Assembly (NCBI GenBank): GCA_964459305.1 | Contig: CAYWNA010000101.1 | Span: 1 to 41,801 of the forward strand | Length of the DNA: 41,801 nt | Direction: 5' to 3' | From: CAYWNA01 sp964459305 | GTDB lineage: Bacteria > Planctomycetota > Planctomycetia > Pirellulales > Pirellulaceae | The notes under the pieces: generated by a model | What the model was told of the DNA's origin: nothing | The model's database searches: none | What the model saw: only the letters and a program-made list of their open reading frames with translations | Shown here: positions 7,781 to 16,722 of the stretch, piece by piece | Layout: each line of letters starts with the position of its first letter | Position numbering within the stretch: the first letter of the stretch is position 1 | Program-made: the position numbers and the translations under genes

Positions 7781-10700
7781 ATGAGATCTCATTCACATAC
7801 CCGCACAATTGTGTATCTGTTCAGCGCACTGGCTTTTTCCGGCTTGGTCTGGCAGAGCGTTGCCGCCGACAACGAGGCAAAACAGGACGATCCAGGTGAG
7901 CCGGAACTGAAAATCCCCAACACCGATACACTCGGCGGTCCTGACCGCTATCTGACCTACCTAAGCACGGACAAGCCGATTTACCGGGCCGGCGAGACCG
8001 TCTATATGCGTGGCGTGATTCTGCATCATTCAACGCGCAAACCGCTGCCGGCCGACAAGCAGTTCCCCGGTGTGGTGGAGATCAAAGGACCGAAAGGCGA
8101 TGTGGTCGCGTCCGGACGTGTCGAATCAGAGGACAGCGTACTGGGCTTCAAATGGGCCGTTCCCGATGGACAACCAGGCGGCGAATACACGATCAAGGCC
8201 AGCTATCCCGACTTCGGTCATCCGCCGGCCGAGCGAAAATTCGACATCCGCGCCTATCGGGCCCCACGACTGAAGAGCCAGATCAAGTTCCTTCGCGATG
8301 GCTACGGACCCAGTGACGAAGTGGCCGTCACGTTACACGTCGAACGGGCCGAAGGCGGCGTGCCGGCCGGTGCGCGTGTGACGGTAACCGCTCGCGTGGA
8401 CGGCGTGGAAGTGTTCCGGGGACCGTCCTCGGTGGACGGCAACGGCGATTGTCTGGCTCGCTTCGAGTTGCCCGCCGACATCGCGCGAGGCGAAGGCACC
8501 TTGGCCATGGCAATCGAAGACGGCGGTGTGGTGGAGACGGCCAGCAAGACGATTCCCATTCTGCTGCAAACCGTCGACCTGACGATGTATCCCGAAGGTG
8601 GCGAATTGGTGGCCGGATTCGCCAACCGCGTCTACTTCGAAGCCTTTACGCCCGCCAAAAAGCCGGCCGATCTGGCCGGGGTGGTTGTGGATAAGGATGG
8701 CAACGAGGTAGCCAAGTTCCGCAGCGAACACGAAGGCCGCGGGCGCTTCACGTTCATGCCGGAGAAAGATGGCGAATACGCGCTGAAGATCACCGAACCG
8801 TCCGGCATCGCGACGCAGTATCCGCTGCCTGCCGTGAAGGAGAAAGGCGTCACGCTGCAAAGCAAGAAAGATGTATTCGCTGCCGACGAGCCTGTCGCGC
8901 TGTCGGTCGTTTGCGAGCCGGCCACGAACGAATTGCAGGTCACGCTGGCCAAACGCGAGAAGGTCATCGGAACGCAGCGTCCTAAGGTCGTCGAAGAAGC
9001 GGATGCGGCGCGGATCCTTGTCGAATTCCAACTCAAGCCGGACGATCCCGATGGCGTGTTGATCGCTACGATATGGGACAAGGATGGGACACCGTTGGCC
9101 GAGCGGCTGATCTTCCGCCAGCCTGCCGGATCGGTGAACCTGAAGATCACCGCCGACCATCAGCAATACGTTCCCGGCGGCACAGCCAGAATCACCTTCG
9201 AGACCACCGACGCGGCCGGCAAACCCATCGACGCGGTTGTCGGCGTTTCGGTCACGGACGATAGTGTCCTGGAGATGATCGAACGCCGCGAACAAGCCCC
9301 GCGACTGCCCGTGATGGTCTTGCTGGAGAGCGATGTTCGCGAACTGGCCGACGCCCACGTCTACCTCGATCCGGAGGACCCGCAAGCGCCCGTGGCAGTC
9401 GACCTGCTGCTGGGCACCCAAGGCTGGCGGCGGTTTGGATTCGTCAAGATGGAAGAACTCCTCAAGGAACATGGCGATGCCGCACGCCGTGCCTTGGCCC
9501 TGCGTCTGGTCACCATGCGTGAGTGGCGCAAAGGCCGGGGGGCCGTTCGATTCGGCATGGGGCTCGGAGAATTCGAAGATGGATTCGCGCTGGATGCGAT
9601 GGGAATGGTAGGCGAGGAAGCAGTCCGGCCGGGGATGCCCGCACCGGATGCCGCACCGAAGGGGCCAGCCAGAGCGCCCGCTAAACCAGCCGATCACGTT
9701 GCCGACGAAGCCAAAGACGAGGAGCCGGCGGCAGAGATGCCCGAAACGCCGGCCGAAGCACAATTGGCTAAACGACCCCAGCCGGTGGCAAGGGAACTGA
9801 AACGGCGAAAGAACCTTGCCGCTGCCTTGAATCAGGCCGCGGCCGGCGAGGCCGAGCTCGCTTTGGAGGAGATGGACGTTGCCCAAGCGGTCATCCGCAA
9901 CGATTTCGTGGCCGTGCGCATCTACGCTCATCACGTGCGCACGGACCGCCAGCCGGGCGAGCGAATCGACTTTACCGAAACGCTGTTCTGGCACGCCGGC
10001 ATCCGAACCGGGCCGGGAGGCAAAGCGTCCATCGAGTTCGGCCTGAACGATTCGGTCACCAGCTTCCGCGTGTTCGGCGACGCTTTCGAACAAGACGGCG
10101 CCCTGGGCACCGGCTCCATGCAGATCGAATCGGTGGAACCGTTTTACCTGGAACCGAAACTGCCGCTGGAGGTCACCATGGGCGATGTGATCCGATCGCC
10201 GATCGGCATCGTCAACGCCACGGACGGTCGCCTGGACGACGTGGCCATACAGATACATGGGCATGGGTCGCAGAAGGTGCGAACGGCAATCCCGCCGTTC
10301 CCGCTGTCCCCGTCCGAACGCGTTCGTCGACTGATGAAAGTGAGCGTGGGTAAATTCAATGGTCAGGCCGACATCACGCTGATGGCCACGGCCGGCCCGT
10401 ACAGCGACCAAGTCACGCGGACCATGACGGTCAAACCGCTGGGCTTCCCAGTCGAAAACGCACGCGGCGGCTTGGTCCGTCCGGGCGACACCGTATCTCA
10501 TGAGTTGTCGATCCCCGACGACCTCGTGCGCGGCAGCCTCGGGACTCGTATCGTGGTGTATCCCACGCCGCTGGCCAGCATGACCGAAGCGCTGGAACGT
10601 CTGATCCGCGAGCCGTGCGGGTGCTTCGAGCAAACCAGCTCCAGCGTCTACCCGCTGGTCATGGCCCAGCAGTACTTCATGTCGCACCAAGGCGTCGATC

Positions 10701-12037
10701 CGTCGCTGATCGAACGCAGCAGCCAGATTCTGACCACCGGCTACGACCGTCTGATGGGCTTCGAGTGCAAAAGCGGCGGTTTCGAATGGTTCGGCAGCGA
10801 TCCCGGGCACGATGCGCTGACCGCGTACGGCCTGTTAGAGTTCACCGACATGTCGCAAGTTCGACACGTCGATCCGGCCATGCTGGACCGGACGCGCACG
10901 TGGATGTTGGCCCAGCGCGACGGTAAAGGTGGCTTCGCTCGCAAAACGCACACGCTGCACACATGGCTGGCCGAACCCGAAGTGGCCAACTCGTACAACA
11001 CATGGGCCCTGCTGGAAGCGGAGGTCGACGCAGATCTGGCGACCGAAATCGCCTGGGTGCGCGACGCTGCCGAGCGGGCGCAGAACACCTACGTGATGGC
11101 CCTGGCTGCCAACGTGTTGGCCTCCGGGGGCGACGAGGAAGGCGCCAATCACATGCTGGACAAACTGGCCGGCAAACAAACCGAAAACGGCTCGCTCACC
11201 GGCGCCACCACCTCGGTCGTGGGCAGCGGCGGCGAGGCACTCGCGATCGAAACCACTTCGCTGGCCGTGTTAGCTTGGCTGAAGAATCCCCGCTACGCAG
11301 CCAACGTGGAAAAATCGATCAAGTACCTGGCCGAAAGCTGCAAGGCCGGCCGGTTCGGTTCCACACAATCGACGGTGCTGGCCCTGCGGGCGATCGTCGC
11401 GTACGATCGATCCCGCGCCAAGCCGAAAGCCCCAGGCAGCGTCCAGTTGCTCGTGAATGGCAAAGCCGTCGGCCAGCCCGTCGAATTCACGGCCGACACC
11501 GAGGGCGCCATCGAGCTGCCCGACGCCAGCAAACTTCTCACGCCGGGCAAGCACCAGGTCCAAATCCAAATGACGGACGGATCGCAGATGCCCTACTCGA
11601 TGACGGCGAACTACAACCGCACCAAACCAGACTCATCGGAAGCCTGCAAACTGCATTTGGAGGCATCACTGCGCGACGAACGCCTGGAGGAAGGCAGCGT
11701 CACCGAAGCAGCGGTCACCGTGATCAACCGCACGGGCGAAACGATCCCCACGCCGTTGGCCATCATCGGCATCCCCGGCGGCTTGGAAGTGCGTCACGAC
11801 CAGTTGAAAGAGTTGGTCAAAGAAGGCACGATCGCCGCCTACGAAGTCCTCGGCCGCGAAGTCGTTCTTTATTGGCGGGCCCTGAAAGCCGAGGAACGCG
11901 TCGACCTGCCGATCAGCGTCGTCGCCGCCATCCCCGGCACCTACACCGGCCCCGCCAGCCGCGCCTACCTCTACTACACCGACGAACACAAACACTGGAT
12001 CAACGGCCTCAAAGCCCGCATCGCTCCCAAGCGGTAG
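7781..12037 (+). CDS. Bacterial alpha-2-macroglobulin-like thioester protein
   Basis: This 1418-residue secreted protein starts at an ATG after an AGGAG site. A signal peptide ends near SVAA (about residue 29), with no lipobox cysteine, unlike the lipoprotein forms of many proteobacteria. An MG2-type domain begins at TYLSTDKPIYRAGETV (about 63-150), followed by further macroglobulin-like beta domains. The A2M domain is near 720-860. The thioester-containing alpha/alpha domain has the reactive motif GCFEQ, with C948 and Q951, so covalent trapping of proteases should be possible. A Pro/Ala/Glu-rich, probably disordered insert lies at about 615-690, where a bait region or linker may be. In the family such proteins protect the periplasm from host or competitor proteases, often beside a penicillin-binding protein 1C. 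None is present here. Confidence 0.93.
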   Translation: MRSHSHTRTIVYLFSALAFSGLVWQSVAADNEAKQDDPGEPELKIPNTDTLGGPDRYLTYLSTDKPIYRAGETVYMRGVILHHSTRKPLPADKQFPGVVEIKGPKGDVVASGRVESEDSVLGFKWAVPDGQPGGEYTIKASYPDFGHPPAERKFDIRAYRAPRLKSQIKFLRDGYGPSDEVAVTLHVERAEGGVPAGARVTVTARVDGVEVFRGPSSVDGNGDCLARFELPADIARGEGTLAMAIEDGGVVETASKTIPILLQTVDLTMYPEGGELVAGFANRVYFEAFTPAKKPADLAGVVVDKDGNEVAKFRSEHEGRGRFTFMPEKDGEYALKITEPSGIATQYPLPAVKEKGVTLQSKKDVFAADEPVALSVVCEPATNELQVTLAKREKVIGTQRPKVVEEADAARILVEFQLKPDDPDGVLIATIWDKDGTPLAERLIFRQPAGSVNLKITADHQQYVPGGTARITFETTDAAGKPIDAVVGVSVTDDSVLEMIERREQAPRLPVMVLLESDVRELADAHVYLDPEDPQAPVAVDLLLGTQGWRRFGFVKMEELLKEHGDAARRALALRLVTMREWRKGRGAVRFGMGLGEFEDGFALDAMGMVGEEAVRPGMPAPDAAPKGPARAPAKPADHVADEAKDEEPAAEMPETPAEAQLAKRPQPVARELKRRKNLAAALNQAAAGEAELALEEMDVAQAVIRNDFVAVRIYAHHVRTDRQPGERIDFTETLFWHAGIRTGPGGKASIEFGLNDSVTSFRVFGDAFEQDGALGTGSMQIESVEPFYLEPKLPLEVTMGDVIRSPIGIVNATDGRLDDVAIQIHGHGSQKVRTAIPPFPLSPSERVRRLMKVSVGKFNGQADITLMATAGPYSDQVTRTMTVKPLGFPVENARGGLVRPGDTVSHELSIPDDLVRGSLGTRIVVYPTPLASMTEALERLIREPCGCFEQTSSSVYPLVMAQQYFMSHQGVDPSLIERSSQILTTGYDRLMGFECKSGGFEWFGSDPGHDALTAYGLLEFTDMSQVRHVDPAMLDRTRTWMLAQRDGKGGFARKTHTLHTWLAEPEVANSYNTWALLEAEVDADLATEIAWVRDAAERAQNTYVMALAANVLASGGDEEGANHMLDKLAGKQTENGSLTGATTSVVGSGGEALAIETTSLAVLAWLKNPRYAANVEKSIKYLAESCKAGRFGSTQSTVLALRAIVAYDRSRAKPKAPGSVQLLVNGKAVGQPVEFTADTEGAIELPDASKLLTPGKHQVQIQMTDGSQMPYSMTANYNRTKPDSSEACKLHLEASLRDERLEEGSVTEAAVTVINRTGETIPTPLAIIGIPGGLEVRHDQLKELVKEGTIAAYEVLGREVVLYWRALKAEERVDLPISVVAAIPGTYTGPASRAYLYYTDEHKHWINGLKARIAPKR

Positions 12038-12170
12038 ATCCATGGCAAGATGCGCCTTGCGCGCTAGAGAGCGTAAGCGTGCAAATCCACCCCTGTGGAA
12101 AAACTGTCGGCAAACTCGTAAGCCGTTGACACGCGGGCGTTTCCGAACCGCGGGTCGGCGAGCCAGCGGA

Positions 12171-12371
12171 GCGCTATCGTGCAGGACGACGCACTATAGC
12201 GCACCAACGTAGGGCTGCAGTATAGCGCTCCACTCGCACACGCGCGCTATACTGCAGGACCACGCACAATAACGCGCCACGTCCCACACCATCGGGCCGG
12301 CGCGAGTGCTTGCCACTCCTCCGTTTGGAGCGTACGCTACCCCTTCGGAAGCTCGCGCACTATCGTGCAGC
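12171..12371. repeat. Cluster of GCGCTAT-type palindromes (REP-like)
   Basis: Downstream of the macroglobulin gene lies a cluster of related hairpins. The first is GCGCTATCGTGC at 12171-12182 pairing with 12191-12202 (one mismatch). The second is a perfect 14-bp pair, CTGCAGTATAGCGC at 12215-12228 and its complement at 12244-12257. Degenerate half-copies follow near 12261-12277 and 12355-12371. The repeated GCGCTAT/ATAGCGC core suggests a REP/BIME-like family. There is no T-run, so it is not a classical terminator, though it could block transcription or protect the 3' end. Confidence 0.7.
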
Positions 12372-12446
12372 CATCCGGAATATCAACACAGAGTGTGTGC
12401 AGTAGAATTACTTAGTTCGTCAGAAACGCTCTTTAGGAATTCCCCA

Positions 12447-12909
12447 ATGAAACATCGCATTTCCATTGCACTGCTCCTCGTCAGTATCTGTGGATGTGGA
12501 AGGTCGACGCCCGGCACTCTCGTGGAATCTGGCTACGATGAACAAGAGATGGAAGCGGCTATTGCCCGCGCGCGTAGCGAGGTCGATTCATTCATCGCCG
12601 AACTATCGAATCCAACCGGCACGGATCATGCCGAAAGCCCCAATCGAGGACGGCGGCGACACCGAATATTTTTGGCTTACCGGTGTGTCGTTCCAGAATG
12701 GCGAGTTCAAAGGGACGATCAACAACGACCCAGGAATTGTCAGCAACGTTAAGATCGGACAAGAATGGACAATCGCAAAGACGGAAATCTCAGACTGGAT
12801 GTTTATGCGGCACGGCAAGATGTATGGAAACTACACTATGCGTCCGCTTCTTAAGACAATGCCCGAAGAAGAAGCCGAGCAATACCGGTCGATACTGGCG
12901 AACCCATGA
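12447..12909 (+). pseudogene. DUF2314-family lipoprotein, frameshifted
   Basis: The first part, from an ATG at 12447, encodes a lipoprotein-like signal (MKHRISIALLLVSICGCG, candidate lipobox ICGC) and AIARARSEVDSFIAEL. This is the normal start of a DUF2314 (YegJ-like) protein. The family's core then continues in another frame from about 12628: EYFWLTGVSFQNGEF, TINNDPGIVSNV and EISDWMFMRHGKMYGNYT, to the stop at 12907-12909. The two frames meet at about position 12627, where a net two-base loss (or one-base gain) explains the break. The rest of the protein is intact, so the lesion is recent or a sequencing error. An AGGA site precedes the start. The biochemical role of the family is not established. 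Confidence 0.85.
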
Positions 12910-12911
12910 TT

Positions 12912-13297
12912 CCTGACGAACAAGAGGATGAAGCCGAGCGGAAGTGGCGGTCGGCTGTGAACTGAACGCAACGTCACCGGCGCCATTTCCGCCGGCTTAC
13001 TGGACGTTCGGCGACGGAAGGGCGGGGGGAACGGGGGAAAGGGGTCAACTCTTGACACTCGACACATCGCTACACATTTGCTGCACACGTCAAGAGTAAA
13101 GAGTTGACCCCAGGACCGTAAAGAGTTGACCCCAGGACCCCCAGGACAGGCCCCAGGACGAGCAGGACGAGTTGAGGACCGGGACCGGCAAACCGCTGGC
13201 CGCGCACACCGTTGCTGTAGCGAAGCAAACGGTCGCCAGGTCTGGTCGCGGGGCGGTCTTCAGCCAGCGGGGCATGGTGATCAGATTACGTGGGATG
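12912..13297. other. Gene-free spacer with transposon-like repeats
   Basis: No gene is supported in these 386 bp. The middle part holds the GGGGTCAACTCTT inverted repeat listed separately, then a run of CCAGGAC/GCAGGACGAG short repeats. Small ORFs through it look like translated repeat sequence. Confidence 0.5.
13041..13133. repeat. REP-like palindrome GGGGTCAACTCTT
   Basis: A perfect 13-bp inverted repeat has GGGGTCAACTCTT at 13041-13053 and its complement at 13099-13111, with a second copy of the right arm at 13121-13133. Inside the loop the arms are extended by CTTGAC/GTCAAG. Motifs of this kind are often found next to REP-associated tyrosine transposases of the IS200-like group. No transposase gene adjoins it here. 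Confidence 0.7.
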
Positions 13298-16279
13298 TTA
13301 CGGCGTGGAGATTCGAGCTTGTTCGGCAAGTTTCAGATCGCATGAGCTGTGGGCGCCGGGCATGTCCATGCGAGGTCTGCGTTCCACAATTTTTCGGATC
13401 GACTCGAAGGTTCGGATGATACGCTGATAATCGGGATCCTGTTTCGACCGGAACACTGGCGCGCCGCAGGATTCCGTCCCACCGGCCGCGATGGCCAGCG
13501 GAGCGAACAGAAACGAGTTTTCTTCCGGGGCGATGATCCTCGCGTAGTGGGCTCTGGGAATCCCGGATTCGTGACACGACGCACACCGGCGACTGGCTAC
13601 GTCGGCCAGCACGGCATCCAGATCGTCTGGATATAGCCGGCGGCAGCCTTTGCGGTCGTAGTAGTTGGACTCGGAGGTGCCGTAGTATGGCACGTTCAGG
13701 TCGATCCAGGTGTAGACCCGCTGCTGCTCGTCCGCGGCCAACGTCACGCGTGTCTGGCCATCTTTGTCGGGATGGCCTGTCAGGATCAAATCGGCGAGCA
13801 GACTGGCCGGCGAGCCCCAAGCCTTGGGTGTCACTTCGAGGATGTTGTCTTCTGTGTTGTTGTAAGTGGCGATCCAACTGGTGTAGGGATTCTTGCCCAA
13901 TGGGAATCTACCAACGTTCAGTTGCTCGAATTGCCATTGGCCGATGACACCCGTGCGGGCCAGGATGTCGTAAGAAACGTTGAAGAAATCGGTCTTATCA
14001 CCAGAGAGATCGACATCGCCCTGCATGTCGCGAGCGTTGTGACACTGGGTACAGTGCCTGTCCAATACGGGCTGGACGATCCGGGCGTAGCTGAAACCGC
14101 CCAAGCCCCATTCTGGGACCGCCAGATCCTGGGCCGGGCGTTTCATCGCCAGCGGCAGTGGTCGTGTTACGCCGGGCCGGCTCGGCGAGATGGCGTTGTT
14201 ACGTTCGGCGTGGCAGCCGACGCAGCCCTGCTGTTCGCCGGGCATGAAATGCGTGAAGGTCCGCATCCGCTGCAACGCTCGACCGTGTTCATCCAAGGCC
14301 ATGAAGTAGATGGGGACTTCCGTGGGCGCCTTGAAATGGGCCGAACCGTCCGCTTCGACGTTCGCGAATCCCCACACTTTTTTGGGCGCGTAGGTCGCGC
14401 CGCAAGAGACCACTGGGAACTGGTAACCAAAGGCGGGTATCTTTCTGGACAGCGGATTCGAGGGATCGGCGACGACTGAAAAATCTTGCGGGGCGAAGCG
14501 GCTCTTTTCGACCTCTTGGACCACGCAGATTCGCTTGATCTCGCCGCGTTCGACGTGTGGTTCGAGTCCCTCGTACACGTCTTGCAGCGAGATTTCGGCC
14601 TGCGGCTGTCTTGCATCTTCCTCGGAGATCATGCTTGGGATTACCGGCGGCACGCTTTGCTTGCGGATAGGCGTGGGGCTGTAGAAACCTAGGCCGCTAC
14701 GGGGACACAACAGGATCGCTTCCTTCGTTCCTTGGTAATCCCGCAGGATGATAGCGCCTCGTTTCGAAACCAGGAAGAGTTCCTTGTCCAACGGCAGCGG
14801 GTTCTCGTAAGGCCCACGGACGCGGTCGCCGTTCCCTTGATCGACCAGGCCGATGTTCACCTCAGGCGTCAAGTTGCGGATACCCTGCTGCGAGTTGGGG
14901 CCGAACCGCCGTTCGATGATGCCGATGGCGCCGCGGCATGGTCCACCGTGACTGGTCAGAACGCACAACAATTGATTGGTGCCGGGGATGCGTTTGGCTT
15001 CCATGAACGTCGCGGGACTCAGCACACGATTGCCAAACACGCCCGACAAACCGGTTCCGTCCGGATTGATGCTCCACAGGCTTTGAATCGGAATCGCCGG
15101 CCGGTCGACGTACTCCCACCGCGTGTACAGAATCCGGCCCGCCGCATCAATGCTGGGCGTGAAATCGTTCAGGTAGTTGGCCGAAAGCCGTCGCACGTTT
15201 CCGCCCTCACGATCCATGCGATAGAGCACGGGCGACGTGGTGGTGAAGCAATAGGCAAAGGCACTCTTGCGGTCGGAGAGGAAAGCAATGTCGCGGTCCG
15301 GCAGCCAGCAGGGATTGAAGTTGTTCGATGTCCCGTCAGTCAGGCAGGTCAGACCGGTCCCATCGACGTCCATGCGGTAGATCTTGTACATGTGGTCTGG
15401 ATTCTCGTCCGGTGGCAGCGTCCGGTCGTATTGTTGCTTGTATGGCCGGCCACCTCGCTTCCAACTGAACAGCACCTCGCGGCCGTCGTAAGAGAGGGCA
15501 CAGTCCAGAATCTGCCCGTCCGACGAATCTACCAACTGCTTCAGTTGCGGTCCGGCAGCCGTAGGCGTGAACACGTACAGGCCGCCACCCGGTCGATATC
15601 CTTCGGCGTGATACGTATAGACGTGCGACGGATTCAGTTCGTTTCGGTGGATTACCAGCATCGAGTCCAAACCGTCCGGCATCCAATCGGGACACTCCTC
15701 TTCCAACCCCATCGCGCGATGGATCTGAGCTTCCGACAGCGGCTTACTGAACACCATCAGTTCCGAGACGCCGGGATTCGATCCGCCGTGAGATTCAAGG
15801 AAACGGAGTGTCAATTCGCGAACGGGGCGAGCTTCCGGGAACCGAATTCGCTGCGGCAGGTCGGTCATCTCCAGTGTGCCTTTGAGCAAGCACTTTGGAT
15901 CGCCATCGACAAAGACCTGGTAGACCCTCCAGCACTCCCGCACGCCATAGGCCGTACGGCCGAAGAGGAGCAACTCCGCAATTTCGACCGGCTCGGTCCA
16001 TTTCAGATACAATTCGCCTTTGTCACCCTCGGTCGCACCGCGGACACACCAAGCAAAACTCGAATCGGCGCGACTGCCGGTCGCCGGGATCTGTCCGTCG
16101 GCAACGTTCTTAGCCTCAAAACGGTCGTCGTATTCGTTCGAAGCCGTAATCGTCGCGCGCCGAGCGATGTTCTCCGGCAATGCGCCGTCCGACCAGTCCG
16201 CTGCCCAAACGTCGGGCACAGCCAGCATGAACAAGGTCCAACTCAGAAGATGAAGACGCCAAATGAACAATCGGTGCAT
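13298..16279 (-). CDS. HzsA-like secreted cytochrome/beta-propeller protein (three CxxCH)
   Basis: This 993-residue exported protein has a signal peptide ending near VWA (about residue 26) and a good AAGGGGAAACGG site. Residues about 35-180 form a discoidin (F5/8 type C)-like domain. Residues about 200-560 form a TolB/WD40-like propeller with repeated SYDGREVLF and DVDGTGLTCLTDG elements. The C-terminal third has three c-type haem motifs: CVGCH (686-690), CTQCH (743-747) and CASCH (899-903). This order matches proteins annotated as hydrazine synthase alpha-related in planctomycetes that do not perform anammox. No hzsBC partner is present, so hydrazine synthesis is unlikely. A paralog lies at 24853-27816, and a propeller giant is divergent at 16723. 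The true function is unknown; extracellular redox or sugar oxidation is possible. Confidence 0.88.
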   Translation of the reverse strand: MHRLFIWRLHLLSWTLFMLAVPDVWAADWSDGALPENIARRATITASNEYDDRFEAKNVADGQIPATGSRADSSFAWCVRGATEGDKGELYLKWTEPVEIAELLLFGRTAYGVRECWRVYQVFVDGDPKCLLKGTLEMTDLPQRIRFPEARPVRELTLRFLESHGGSNPGVSELMVFSKPLSEAQIHRAMGLEEECPDWMPDGLDSMLVIHRNELNPSHVYTYHAEGYRPGGGLYVFTPTAAGPQLKQLVDSSDGQILDCALSYDGREVLFSWKRGGRPYKQQYDRTLPPDENPDHMYKIYRMDVDGTGLTCLTDGTSNNFNPCWLPDRDIAFLSDRKSAFAYCFTTTSPVLYRMDREGGNVRRLSANYLNDFTPSIDAAGRILYTRWEYVDRPAIPIQSLWSINPDGTGLSGVFGNRVLSPATFMEAKRIPGTNQLLCVLTSHGGPCRGAIGIIERRFGPNSQQGIRNLTPEVNIGLVDQGNGDRVRGPYENPLPLDKELFLVSKRGAIILRDYQGTKEAILLCPRSGLGFYSPTPIRKQSVPPVIPSMISEEDARQPQAEISLQDVYEGLEPHVERGEIKRICVVQEVEKSRFAPQDFSVVADPSNPLSRKIPAFGYQFPVVSCGATYAPKKVWGFANVEADGSAHFKAPTEVPIYFMALDEHGRALQRMRTFTHFMPGEQQGCVGCHAERNNAISPSRPGVTRPLPLAMKRPAQDLAVPEWGLGGFSYARIVQPVLDRHCTQCHNARDMQGDVDLSGDKTDFFNVSYDILARTGVIGQWQFEQLNVGRFPLGKNPYTSWIATYNNTEDNILEVTPKAWGSPASLLADLILTGHPDKDGQTRVTLAADEQQRVYTWIDLNVPYYGTSESNYYDRKGCRRLYPDDLDAVLADVASRRCASCHESGIPRAHYARIIAPEENSFLFAPLAIAAGGTESCGAPVFRSKQDPDYQRIIRTFESIRKIVERRPRMDMPGAHSSCDLKLAEQARISTP

Positions 16280-16722
16280 TCCGTTTCCCCTTTTCTTGTG
16301 TGCCGACGCTTTTCTTGTGTGCCGACGCTGATGATGGAACTCCAGGGCGATAGGTCATCCTTCCCGAATATGCGCCAATCACTGCAGACAGCCGTTTCCG
16401 CAGTCCAAAATATTGGTGTACCGCGACCGGTGAGGAGTGGCACATCCGACCGGGAGCAGGGCAACGTGGGTGACGTCTATTGTGGCCGGTCGGTCAATCG
16501 ATTCCAAGTGCACGCCAGCGCCTTCGGTTGCTGAATTCACGGTCCATTCTCCGGGGGTCTCGCTAATTGAGTCGCTCCAACCCCCGGCCAGTCAATCGAG
16601 ATCGATCTGGCCGATGGCTTCGAGCTGGTGGTGGGCTGGAACTGCGTTGCAGGACCCACTTGGCCGGGTACAATGCCACCGGCACGATGGCTCAGCCCTG
16701 CGAGTACCCCAGGAGAGAAACG
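16280..16722. other. Divergent intergenic region between HzsA-like and propeller genes
   Basis: These 443 bp contain the start signals of both divergent genes and a 19-bp tandem repeat at 16291-16328. No additional gene is convincing. The open frames in it have TTG or poor starts, and the in-frame upstream extension of the propeller gene has no ribosome site. Confidence 0.5.
16291..16328. repeat. Exact 19-bp tandem duplication upstream of HzsA-like gene
   Basis: TTTTCTTGTGTGCCGACGC occurs at 16291-16309 and again, exactly, at 16310-16328. It lies 12 bases upstream of the HzsA-like start codon, in its 5' untranslated region. The copy next to the gene abuts its ribosome site. It could be a slippage product or a duplicated regulator or leader element. 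Confidence 0.8.

Noticed and set aside
8333..10810. 825-codon open frame on the minus strand
   Set aside because: It lies wholly antisense to the macroglobulin gene. It is rich in His/Gln/Arg/Gly and has no domain, signal or ribosome site; it is a by-product of high-GC codon use.
13090..13329. 79-codon minus frame downstream of the HzsA-like gene
   Set aside because: Half of it is translated REP-like repeat and it overlaps the end of the HzsA-like gene; no ribosome site.
13298..16279. Calling this a true hydrazine synthase alpha subunit
   Set aside because: No hzsB or hzsC neighbour, an added discoidin-like domain, and a paralog with fewer haem motifs; only a family-level relation is supported.
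14732..16534. 600-codon open frame on the plus strand
   Set aside because: It is antisense to the HzsA-like gene, with no recognisable domain and composition typical of shadow frames.
16567..16722. 52-codon N-terminal extension of the propeller protein
   Set aside because: It starts at TTG without a ribosome site and would bury the signal peptide; the internal ATG at 16723 has AGGAGAG.
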